DNA from: Ignavibacteria bacterium
GTDB taxonomy: Bacteria; Bacteroidota; Ignavibacteria; Tepidaquicellales; OLB5
Direction: 5' to 3'
NCBI GenBank assembly: GCA_030835025.1
Contig: JAUQWS010000023.1
Span: 1-64,000, forward strand
DNA length: 64,000 nt
This document shows, piece after piece, positions 52,701 through 60,247 of the stretch. The notes beneath the pieces were generated by a model. It did no database searches. It was not told the origin of the DNA and saw only the letters and a program-made list of their open reading frames with translations. Made by a program: the position numbers and the translations under genes. The stretch's first letter is position 1; each line of letters starts with the position of its first letter.

Positions 52701-54768
52701 AAATATAGAAATTAGGTGTCGCATTGGCTTCAACAGGTATTTCAATGATCTTGGAAGTACCTTCTATTTTTTCCACTCTGTAAGAGAGGATATTATTGTT
52801 CTGAGTAGATATGAGCACATTTGCACCCGGAGTTGTTGTGACTACAAGTGCTTTGCAAATTTCACCTGCTTTATATGAATCCTTATCAGGAAATATCTGC
52901 ACCGTGCCTGCTTCGTTGTACCACCACCACATATCTCCCTTGGATACATAACAATAGGTCTGGTCAGTGACTTTCCTGCCGCGGTCATCGTATGAGGTTA
53001 TTTCAATTGAGTAATACCCTTCGCCGTCTGCATCAAATGATACAGAGCCGGTTCCCTGCGCGTTAGTGCTTCCCGATACCGTGGTTACATAATCTTTCTT
53101 CTGTTTATAATCAGGGTAGGAACCCCAGGTTAGCCTGTTGACTGCTGCTTCAAATCTTACTTCGCGAGCTTTTTCCGAAAAATCCATAGCGCGCACTTCA
53201 ACAGTTATTTTTTCATCAGGCTTATAAAGGTATTTATCTGCATTTGATGTCAAAAAGAAGTCAGCCCTTGTTACGTATACAGTGTGAGTTGAAGAAATCT
53301 CTCTTCTTGATTTATCAGTTACTTTAGCCTGAATGATGTACTGGAAATCCGTCTCATAGGAACTTTCCCTATCCCAATACCACCAGTAATTATATTTTGA
53401 TTTAAAGTCTTCTTTAATATTATAATCAAAATCGAACCTGCCTTCTTTATCAAGCTTACCTGTCCCGCTGTAGATAAACTCAGCATCGTTATACTTTTGG
53501 TTATCATCCTGGTTTGCATAATAATCTTCATACCACCACTTATACTCGCTGAAATACCACCACGGTTTATAGAAGGTCTTCTTGTACACATTGTATTCGA
53601 CTTCTGCTTCCTGGACGGGTGAGCCGAAGTAATAATCAGCCTGCACAACCCCTTTAATATTATCGCCGTTTGTGTACTGGTCCTTATCAACCGTGATTCC
53701 GACCTTATACTCAGGTTTCTTATATTCTTCGACAAAGAATGTACCAGTATATTGCTGTCCCCTGTCAAGCTCAGCATAAATGTAATACTGTCCAAGAGGT
53801 GCGCTTTCATCTATTGAATATGAACCGGTGAAACTCCCGTTTGAATTTGTTTTCAGTACCTGTTTATAAACTTCCGCGTTCTTTGAATCCTTTATCTTTA
53901 CTGTAATATCTTTCTCAGGGTAATTTTCAAAACCGCCGGGGTTGGATTTTCTAATCGTACCTTTAAAATCCACCACAGTTTTAGGCCTGTAAACCGGCTG
54001 GCTTGGGTAGATATACACCGAATACATATTAGCTCCGTAACCAAAATACAGGTAAGGATCCGATACCGCTATATCATCACCTTTTCTGCCGATAATCAAA
54101 GGGTAAGATACACTGTTGGCAGCTGCGTACTCTCTATCTGTATTCTCAAGCGTTTTGTAGAACAGGCCGCCAAGAGTTCTGCCAACTCCTATTTTCTTTT
54201 GCCCCAAATAGAAACCCAGCTCTACATCATTGATAGGTTCACCTGTTTTCTTATCAACAGTATATGCAAGCAAAGCATTATTTGATGCTTCTGTAATTGT
54301 GCCGATATCGGTAACAAAAAATCCCGTATATGCAACTTTGTTCTGATACGAGACTCTTATAAGAAATGCACCTTTATGCTTTGGCTTGTATGAAACGGTT
54401 TCATAGCCGTAATAATAATCTTCCGAACCCTCAAGCTTCAGCTTCCTGTTGAAGCTATCGACCTCTTCGCACATTGAAAGCAGGTTTAGGCTGTCTTTGC
54501 TTAATACGTCTATTGAATAGTTAGAAGTCTGCCTTGAGAAAAATCCTTCAATATCATTTATTTTATATATTTTGAAATTGAATTCTGTCCCTTTCCTCAT
54601 GTAATAGGCGTATAGATTGATAGAAACTTCATCGCCTGACGAGTACATACTATTGGTATATACCGTGAATGATGTATTGTATTCATCCCATTGTGAATAG
54701 ACCGCGGACGAGTAAATCATCAAACCGGCTACCAGACCAAAAATCATTAGTTTTACGAAGTTAAACAT
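49708..54768 (-). CDS. Bacterial alpha-2-macroglobulin with embedded carboxypeptidase-like domain
   Basis: 1686-residue exported protein; signal peptide ending 'AVYSQW', no lipobox. Macroglobulin-type MG domains fill the N-terminal half ('IYPSQPVYRPKTVVDFKGTI', 'YVTRADFFLTSNADKYLYKP'). An extra carboxypeptidase-regulatory-like domain lies at about residues 810-893 ('GTIKGGLTDKNGNAMPFVTI'). The 'DAILWSPAVTTDENG' segment starts the A2M core, the thioester motif is present as 'YPYGCVEQTMS' (Cys1193, Gln1196), and a terpenoid-cyclase-like helical domain follows. Known role of the family: trapping host or rival proteases in the periplasm or at the surface. No pbpC-type partner is adjacent. Confidence 0.85.
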   Translation of the reverse strand: MFNFVKLMIFGLVAGLMIYSSAVYSQWDEYNTSFTVYTNSMYSSGDEVSINLYAYYMRKGTEFNFKIYKINDIEGFFSRQTSNYSIDVLSKDSLNLLSMCEEVDSFNRKLKLEGSEDYYYGYETVSYKPKHKGAFLIRVSYQNKVAYTGFFVTDIGTITEASNNALLAYTVDKKTGEPINDVELGFYLGQKKIGVGRTLGGLFYKTLENTDREYAAANSVSYPLIIGRKGDDIAVSDPYLYFGYGANMYSVYIYPSQPVYRPKTVVDFKGTIRKSNPGGFENYPEKDITVKIKDSKNAEVYKQVLKTNSNGSFTGSYSIDESAPLGQYYIYAELDRGQQYTGTFFVEEYKKPEYKVGITVDKDQYTNGDNIKGVVQADYYFGSPVQEAEVEYNVYKKTFYKPWWYFSEYKWWYEDYYANQDDNQKYNDAEFIYSGTGKLDKEGRFDFDYNIKEDFKSKYNYWWYWDRESSYETDFQYIIQAKVTDKSRREISSTHTVYVTRADFFLTSNADKYLYKPDEKITVEVRAMDFSEKAREVRFEAAVNRLTWGSYPDYKQKKDYVTTVSGSTNAQGTGSVSFDADGEGYYSIEITSYDDRGRKVTDQTYCYVSKGDMWWWYNEAGTVQIFPDKDSYKAGEICKALVVTTTPGANVLISTQNNNILSYRVEKIEGTSKIIEIPVEANATPNFYISVSYVSNGTFYSASKNVLVMPEQQFLTVSIGTDKTSYKPKEEGIMMVKVTDNLGNPVRNAEVSIGIVDESIYAIKPDAVKDIKSFFYSPMWNAVSVHYSNSYSYYSYSRLITIYERFDVKSLSENELGTIKGGLTDKNGNAMPFVTIIIDGDFVAGITGEDGSYEFKLPEGSYTIGVMKNKKSNESERELKVKKGQTIEVNLRSSSEGLIMDGVTFGYQQNQSEISTGQINLNGRKLDESKKEVNAPTSEDKIMSKSKNGKDDDFKGGRDLDESGQFVEAETRSDFRDAILWSPAVTTDENGYATVSVKFPDNLTAWRITSRVITDDTKVGQQVNTVITRKDLLVRMETPRFFQQNDEVTISTIIHNYLETDKETKLSLKTENLTILGDPKDQIFTLGKNEEKRIDWRVKVSDPNGFAKLTASALTNEESDAVELKVPLQPHGLQLAKYQAMDISDPEKTDYKFVEVPQYTDLRSTKLTLNVAPSLASTMLSALDELVGYPYGCVEQTMSRFLPTVIVANAFKDLNAPISEATQKDLPKMVEAGYNRLYSMQHYDGGWGWWTNDQSQPFMTAYVVYGLTLGNSAGYPVRQDLYKKGIAAIKTLLKNSDLDPATRAYMLYSLSYADNKDTKLFEEQLRELSGKEMNDYAIALISMAARNFGDIETSQKYSAMLVSHAQDMGESGAYWGGQIFKYTWQDDKVQTTAMAVKALLADPLSLKDNPELMNKAIRWLMQQRQGGGWWNTQSTAFIVYAMVDYLKNSKELEPDYSVKISVNGEMILDKKITREDVFMKDMKFVIDGTKLKVGQNDIKIEKSGAGKVYVSSDLRYYTSEELIQPRENGFRVQKEYYKLEKYTKYNDDEIIYRKRLFDGTVKSGDEILVKVRVEGKDNNNQYFMLEDPIPAGCEVIKDDWAYKIEDEKDYQGWTYYWWRWWYADKDIRDNRVTFFATYLYGDTYEFTYIMRAQIPGNYSAIPATGMLMYYPDVRGSSEEIRIEIID

Positions 54769-54951
54769 AGCTTTCTCTCCTTTAGTGAGTATTCTTTTCC
54801 TTTCTTGTTATATACAAAATTAGCGAATTTGTTCCCAAATTGATGTGATAAATTAGTTTACTGAATTTTAAACTAATATAAAGTAAATTTATAGAATTTG
54901 TTAATTTTTGATTCAGTAATTATCAGCTATTTACTTAACTCAAGGTAATAA

Positions 54952-56928
54952 ATGCTTTCAGTTTCAGATATTACGGTAAGATACGGTGCACGTACGCTCT
55001 TTGAGGGCGTTTCGTTCATTGTGAATCCAAGAGACAGGATTGGTTTAGTTGGCTCTAACGGAGCGGGGAAATCTACTCTGCTTAAGATCATATGCGGACA
55101 ACTGGAGTCAGATAAGGGTGAAATTGCAGTATCTCAGCACACAACTGTCGGCTATCTCCCTCAGGATGGTATTACATATCTCGGTAAGACACTTTATGAT
55201 GAAGTTTATTCCGGAGTTGGGGATATTTCAAAACTGAAAGATGAAATTGATGACGTGCAGAAAGAACTTGAGACTCACCCCGACCACACAAGCGATGAAT
55301 ATATGGAGCTTGTTGAAAAACACGGAGAGCTGCTTCACAAATTTGAAGCGCTCGACGGATTCAGAGTAAAATCGAATATTGAAAAAATACTTGAAGGGCT
55401 GGGATTCCATACTAGAGATTTCGACCGCTTAACTGATGAATTTTCAGGCGGCTGGCAAATGAGAATTGCGCTTGCCAAGCTTTTGCTGATGCAGCCATCA
55501 GTCCTTTTGCTTGATGAACCGACAAATCATCTGGATATTGAATCGTTGATCTGGGTCGAAGACTTCCTTAAGAGCTATGAAGGTGCAATAATCCTGGTTT
55601 CTCATGACAGGACATTTCTGGATAACATTACAAATAAGACGGTAGAAATATATACCGGCAAAGTAACAATATACAACGGGAATTATTCATATTATGTAAA
55701 GGAAAGAGAGATACGCAAAGAGCTGCTGATGAAAAGCTATGAAAATCAGCAGCGGTATCTTAAACAGCAGGAAAGATTCATAACCCGTTTCCGCTCCAAG
55801 GCTTCCAAGGCAAGCAATGTGCAGAGCAGGATAAAAATGCTTGAAAAGCTTGACCGGGTTGAGATCGAAGAAGAAGAATCAGCTATCCATTTCCACTTCC
55901 CGCCTGCAACTCACTCCGGCAGAAAAGTATTTGAGCTCAAGAATGTCTCAAAAAGCTATGGTGATAACCTTGTTTTGAGCGGCGTTAATCTTGAAATCGG
56001 GCGCGGTGAAAAGATCGGCCTTGTTGGAGTGAACGGCGCAGGAAAATCAACTTTGGCAAGAATAATGCGAGGTGATGAGGAAATCCAGAAAGGAACCCGC
56101 AAGCTCGGTTTCCAGGTCGAACTGGAATATTACTCCCAGCACCAGGCAGATACTCTTGACCCTAAAACAAATGTACTCGGAACGCTTGACGCGGTAGCTG
56201 CAGGTGATATACGAAAGCAATTGAGAACAATACTCGGGAGTTTTCTATTCAGAGGAGATGATGTATTCAAGACCGTTTCAGTACTCTCAGGCGGTGAGAA
56301 ATCAAGGCTCGCACTGGCAAGAATGCTTCTGAAATCATCCAATTTCTTGATACTTGATGAGCCAACAAACCATCTGGACATGAACTCGAAGAAGGTTTTG
56401 ATGGAAGCATTAAAGAATTATACAGGAACAATTGTAATTATATCACATGACAGGGAATTCCTAGACGGCATAGTAACAAAGATAATTGAAGTCAAAGACC
56501 GCAACATCAAGACCTATCTTGGCAACTGCTCATACTTTCTTCAGAAAAAAGAAGAGGAAAAGAAAGCTGTTAGCGGAGAAGCTAACAGGCAAAGAGTCAT
56601 GCAGAATGAAAGCAGCACAAACGGAACAACTGCAAAAAAAACCAAAGAACAGAAAAGATTAGAGGCAGAATCCCGCAACAAGTTATATAAGGCTGCAAAA
56701 CCGTTGAAAGACAAAATACATAAAATAGAAAAAAGTATTAAATCCGCAGAAGACAGAATAAAGGAAATTGAAAGCCTGATGGCATCTTCGGAGTTTTATA
56801 AAGACGGAGCAAACTCAGCGAAAGTGACGAATGAATATAAAGAGACAAAAGAAAAGCTCAATGGATATTACCATGAATGGATGGAAGAAACAAAAAAGCT
56901 CAGCAAAATAGAAGAATCAATAAAATAA
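54952..56928 (+). CDS. ABC-F family ATPase
   Basis: 658-residue cytosolic protein with two ABC domains and no membrane part. Seen: Walker A 'GSNGAGKST' near residue 35 and 'GVNGAGKST' near 360, signatures 'FSGGWQMR' and 'LSGGEKSR', Walker B 'VLLLDEPTNHLD' and 'FLILDEPTNHLD', a P-site-tRNA-interaction linker with 'RFRSKASKASNVQSRIKML', and a long C-terminal coiled coil (Uup-like). ABC-F proteins act on the ribosome or, for Uup, on DNA-related functions. The C-terminal coiled coil favours the Uup/YdiF side. Confidence 0.9.
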   Translation: MLSVSDITVRYGARTLFEGVSFIVNPRDRIGLVGSNGAGKSTLLKIICGQLESDKGEIAVSQHTTVGYLPQDGITYLGKTLYDEVYSGVGDISKLKDEIDDVQKELETHPDHTSDEYMELVEKHGELLHKFEALDGFRVKSNIEKILEGLGFHTRDFDRLTDEFSGGWQMRIALAKLLLMQPSVLLLDEPTNHLDIESLIWVEDFLKSYEGAIILVSHDRTFLDNITNKTVEIYTGKVTIYNGNYSYYVKEREIRKELLMKSYENQQRYLKQQERFITRFRSKASKASNVQSRIKMLEKLDRVEIEEEESAIHFHFPPATHSGRKVFELKNVSKSYGDNLVLSGVNLEIGRGEKIGLVGVNGAGKSTLARIMRGDEEIQKGTRKLGFQVELEYYSQHQADTLDPKTNVLGTLDAVAAGDIRKQLRTILGSFLFRGDDVFKTVSVLSGGEKSRLALARMLLKSSNFLILDEPTNHLDMNSKKVLMEALKNYTGTIVIISHDREFLDGIVTKIIEVKDRNIKTYLGNCSYFLQKKEEEKKAVSGEANRQRVMQNESSTNGTTAKKTKEQKRLEAESRNKLYKAAKPLKDKIHKIEKSIKSAEDRIKEIESLMASSEFYKDGANSAKVTNEYKETKEKLNGYYHEWMEETKKLSKIEESIK

Positions 56929-56945
56929 GAATATACAACAGTTGA

Positions 56946-56969
56946 TTTCACGCAAAGTCGCAGAGACGC
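56946..56969 (+). repeat. Inverted terminal repeat, left copy
   Basis: Begins TTTCACGCAAAG, then TCGCAGAGACGC. It is the left partner of the copy at 57381 and flanks the GxxExxY gene. Confidence 0.75.
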
Positions 56970-56996
56970 TTAAGGCAAATAGAAAGCAAGTCTATA

Positions 56997-57374
56997 ATGA
57001 CAGAAAATGATATATCTGCAATAATAGTTGACAGTTGTCTTAAAATTCATACCAGTCTGGGTCCGGGACTTCTTGAATCTGTTTACGAAGAAGTGTTATG
57101 TTATGAATTGAGGAAAAATGGTCTTAAATTCGAAAGACAAAAACCGATTGGTGTCTTCTATGATAGTGTCAAAATGGACATCGGCTTCATTGCAGATATT
57201 ATTGCAGAAGAAAAGGTGATTATTGAAATTAAGTCGATAGAAACTGTAAAAGCTGTTCATCACAAACAACTGATTACATACTTAAAGCTTACAGACAAAA
57301 AATTGGGATTACTTGTAAACTTTAATGTTAACCTTATAAAAGATGGCATCAAGAGGATCGTGAATAACCTGTGA
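56997..57374 (+). CDS. GxxExxY-family protein (PD-(D/E)XK nuclease-like)
   Basis: 125 residues. Seen: the naming motif in 'LGPGLLESVYEEVLCYEL', then the nuclease-like core 'DIGFIADIIAEEKVIIEIKS' with Asp, and Glu-x-Lys in 'IEIKS' as in the PD-(D/E)XK fold, and 'LLVNFNVNLIKDGIKRIV' at the end. The family is widespread in Bacteroidota and cyanobacteria and its function is unknown. It is bracketed by inverted copies of the CACGCAAAG repeat, 27 bp before the start codon and 6 bp after the stop codon, and separates two unrelated housekeeping genes. Confidence 0.9.
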   Translation: MTENDISAIIVDSCLKIHTSLGPGLLESVYEEVLCYELRKNGLKFERQKPIGVFYDSVKMDIGFIADIIAEEKVIIEIKSIETVKAVHHKQLITYLKLTDKKLGLLVNFNVNLIKDGIKRIVNNL

Positions 57375-57380
57375 TGTTTT

Positions 57381-57405
57381 GCGACTTATGCGTCTTTGCG
57401 TGAAA
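57381..57405 (-). repeat. Inverted terminal repeat, right copy
   Basis: Ends CTTTGCGTGAAA, the reverse complement of the first 12 bases of the left copy; inner parts are similar but not identical. Confidence 0.75.
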
Positions 57406-57442
57406 TTATGAAAATTTTTTATATAATATTGAACGTTACACT

Positions 57443-58309
57443 ATGCAAATAGGAAATTACAAACTGTATTCTGTTCAAACCGGTTTATTCAGACTGGATG
57501 GCGGAGCTATGTTTGGGGTTGTACCCAAACCGTTATGGTCAAGAACCAATCCTCCCGATGAGCTTAACCGTATAGATATGTGTATGAGATCGCTCTTGCT
57601 GGTATCAGATAAGAAAAAGATCCTCATAGATAACGGTGCGGGATACAAAATGAGCAAAAAGCTGAACGAGATTTATGGAGTGGACCATTCTACATATACA
57701 TTTGAAAATGGCCTTAGGGAACACAAACTGGCTGCAGAGGATATTACAGATGTAATACTTACGCATTTGCATTTTGACCATGCCGGAGGTTCAACAAAGT
57801 ACAATGAAGATCATGAGCCGGTATTGAGTTTCCCGAATGCTGTTTATCATGTGCAGAAAAAGCATTGGGACTGGGGGCAGAATCCAAGCGAGCGGGATAA
57901 AGCCAGCTTCATGCCTCAGAACTACGACCCGATAAAAGCAAAAGGACAATTAAACTTCTTTGATGGCGATTCAATATTTGATGATCATATCACTCTGCTT
58001 ACTGTAAACGGTCATACTCCCGCTATGCAGCTAGTAAAGATTAAAGATGATAACAATACCCTGCTTTTTACAGCGGATCTGTTTCCGACTATTTCTCACA
58101 TTCCGCTGGCTTATATTATGGGCTATGACCTGTATCCGCTGACAACACTTGATGAAAAGAAGAAATTCCTGCCCCAAATTGTGAAAGAGAACTGGCTGCT
58201 TTTTTTTGAACATGATGCGTTTACAGAAACCTGCAATCTTGCAGCTAATGATAAAGGGTTTTCTGTAATTAATAAAATGAATCTCAGCGAAAGAAAACAG
58301 AGTGAGTGA
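57443..58309 (+). CDS. MBL-fold metallohydrolase
   Basis: 288-residue hydrolase. Seen: the zinc motif 'THLHFDHAGG' (H108, H110, D112, H113), a further His in 'TVNGHTPAMQL', an Asp in 'LLFTADLFPT' and a last His in 'LFFEHDAF', so both zinc sites look complete. The overall order matches lactonase/AttM-like or general hydrolases. Its end overlaps the Rieske gene by 8 bp, so the two are co-translated. Substrate unknown. Confidence 0.85.
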   Translation: MQIGNYKLYSVQTGLFRLDGGAMFGVVPKPLWSRTNPPDELNRIDMCMRSLLLVSDKKKILIDNGAGYKMSKKLNEIYGVDHSTYTFENGLREHKLAAEDITDVILTHLHFDHAGGSTKYNEDHEPVLSFPNAVYHVQKKHWDWGQNPSERDKASFMPQNYDPIKAKGQLNFFDGDSIFDDHITLLTVNGHTPAMQLVKIKDDNNTLLFTADLFPTISHIPLAYIMGYDLYPLTTLDEKKKFLPQIVKENWLLFFEHDAFTETCNLAANDKGFSVINKMNLSERKQSE

Positions 58310-58652
58310 TTACTTAAAAATCTGCAAAGTATCTGACCTCCCCAACCGCCGCGGACGAAAATTTACAATTGCTGAAGATACAGATATTGCAGTCTTTAGA
58401 GTGAACGGTATTGTTTATGCCGTATCAAACGTCTGTCCCCACAACCACAGCGAAGTTATGTATGATGGTTATGTGGATGAAGATTTGTACCTCGCTTGTC
58501 CTATTCACGGCTGGCAGTTCCACCTCGAAAAAGGTACCGTACCCCCTGAATGTAAAGGACTTTCCGCCAAACTTGAAACTTACCGGGTAAAAATTGAAAA
58601 TGATGAGGTTTGGGTGGAAGTTAAAATAAAGAAGAAAAAGTGGTTGTGGTAA
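58302..58652 (+). CDS. Rieske [2Fe-2S] ferredoxin (NirD-like)
   Basis: 116 residues with a GTG start inside the end of the MBL gene. Seen: cluster ligands Cys45-x-His47 in 'VCPHNHSEV' and Cys66-x-x-His69 in 'ACPIHGWQFHLEKG'. No signal or membrane anchor, so it is a soluble cytosolic Rieske protein like the small subunit of nitrite reductase or an aromatic dioxygenase ferredoxin. No reductase or oxygenase is nearby, and the partner might be the co-translated MBL hydrolase. Confidence 0.85.
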   Translation: MSDYLKICKVSDLPNRRGRKFTIAEDTDIAVFRVNGIVYAVSNVCPHNHSEVMYDGYVDEDLYLACPIHGWQFHLEKGTVPPECKGLSAKLETYRVKIENDEVWVEVKIKKKKWLW

Positions 58653-58690
58653 AGATACTTCACTGCGCTCTGAACTTTAATTCGTAATTC

Positions 58691-60151
58691 CTAATTTCCA
58701 ATTGATAATTGTTTGAACGGCCATTCTCTTTTCCTCCACGCCCTGAACATGTAAACGATAGTTCCCGCAACCAATAGCACAACCGCATATTTAACTTCTT
58801 TCTGGAAATTTTGCCGTGAGAATAACACGTAAACAAATCCTATAAACGCAACCAGAGCTGGGAGAGGATAAAGCCACATCTTAAACGGTCTGGACACCTG
58901 AGGATTTTTGATCCTGAAATACACTACACCGATAGTCTGAGCAAGGAACTGAACAATGAGTCTGATTACCACAAGTGCAGCAATAATATCCTTCAGCTTC
59001 AGGAAGCAGAAGCATATCGCAACACCACCAAGAATTAACAATGATGCATACGGGAATTTATGTTTCGGGTGAACTTTCGAAAATACCTTGAAATAGTCAC
59101 CCTCAACCGCAGCAGCGTAAGGAACTCTTGAATATCCCATTAAAAGCGAAAATACAGATGCAAAAGCAGTCCACACAATCAGCAGGGTTACAAGGTTCCC
59201 AGCCCAGGTACCATAGATTTTCTGCATAAATACTGACACAATGTACTTTCTCGCATCGCTTCCTGCTGTTTCACTCACCTCCTGCCAGGGCAGAACACCA
59301 AGAATGCTGATGTTCATCACAATATATAATCCCGCAACTGCAAGGATAGAATAGATTATCGCTCGCGGTATGTTCCGGGTCGGATTTTCGACCTCACCAC
59401 CGAAGAAGTTCACATTATAATATCCCCAATAGTCATACAAAGCAATAAGCATAGCAGAACCAAGTCCAAGGAAGAAACCTGAATCAAAACTGAAAGCGTT
59501 TGGCGGAAAATCAAATGCAAGTTTCGGGTCAAAACTAAATACGCCTGAGATGATTATCCAGATAACAGTCAGTATTACCCCAACCCATAACAACTGCGAA
59601 AACTTGCTGATCTTGTTCACCCGCCTGTAGAGCAAAAATACTGCTACCAGCACTGTTCCGATTGCGACAAATGTGCCATTCTGTGCAATGAAATTCGCAT
59701 CCAGTGAGCCCAATAAAGGCAGCGGTACACTTAGATCATAACTGAAATATGTATTGTTCAACCCGGGGAAAATATAGCTGGAATACATTGCCAGCCCAAC
59801 ACAGCCGCTTGCCATTGATAACGGCGCGCTGAAAGTGAGCTGGAAGATGAAAAGAAAGCTCATAAGCTTCCCGAATCTATCCTTCCCGTAAATTTCCTTC
59901 AGGTAGTTGTAAGAGCCTCCTGCATGCGGCATTGCGGCTCCAAACTCAGCCCAAACAAGCCCGTCACATAGACAAATGAGAGCGCCCACTATCCACCCTA
60001 TCATTGCCTGGGGGCCGCCCATAGCAGCAATAATAAGTGGTATCGTTATGAACGGCCCAACACCTATCATATCGATCATATTAAGGGCAGTGGCTCCTTT
60101 AAGTGTCACTCCCCTTACAAGCTGTTTATCCGCCTTATTATCAACAAGCAT
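58691..60151 (-). CDS. APC-family amino acid permease
   Basis: 486 residues with about twelve to fourteen membrane helices, so an inner-membrane amino acid/polyamine/organocation transporter. Seen: helix 1 motif 'NMIDMIGVGPFITIPLIIAA', 'WAEFGAAMPHAGGSYNYLKE' in helix 2-3, and 'DYWGYYNVNFFGGEVENPTR' in helix 6-7, a typical APC order. The substrate could be an amino acid; the specific one is not readable. A CAAAGATA element (minus TATCTTTG, 60166-60159) lies 7 nt before the start codon, without a clear TTG partner. Confidence 0.85.
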   Translation of the reverse strand: MLVDNKADKQLVRGVTLKGATALNMIDMIGVGPFITIPLIIAAMGGPQAMIGWIVGALICLCDGLVWAEFGAAMPHAGGSYNYLKEIYGKDRFGKLMSFLFIFQLTFSAPLSMASGCVGLAMYSSYIFPGLNNTYFSYDLSVPLPLLGSLDANFIAQNGTFVAIGTVLVAVFLLYRRVNKISKFSQLLWVGVILTVIWIIISGVFSFDPKLAFDFPPNAFSFDSGFFLGLGSAMLIALYDYWGYYNVNFFGGEVENPTRNIPRAIIYSILAVAGLYIVMNISILGVLPWQEVSETAGSDARKYIVSVFMQKIYGTWAGNLVTLLIVWTAFASVFSLLMGYSRVPYAAAVEGDYFKVFSKVHPKHKFPYASLLILGGVAICFCFLKLKDIIAALVVIRLIVQFLAQTIGVVYFRIKNPQVSRPFKMWLYPLPALVAFIGFVYVLFSRQNFQKEVKYAVVLLVAGTIVYMFRAWRKREWPFKQLSIGN

Positions 60152-60191
60152 AAGAGTTCAAAGATAATTATAAATCATTAAAATAAAACAG

Positions 60192-60214
60192 AAAAGGGAG
60201 CAATGCTCCCTTTT
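60192..60214 (-). terminator. Terminator between permease and HzsA-like gene
   Basis: Perfect palindrome AAAAGGGAGCA / TGCTCCCTTTT with A/T runs; ends the HzsA-like gene. Confidence 0.8.
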
Positions 60215-60247
60215 AAAAAAAATTGCGACCCTGAAATGTACCGGGCT

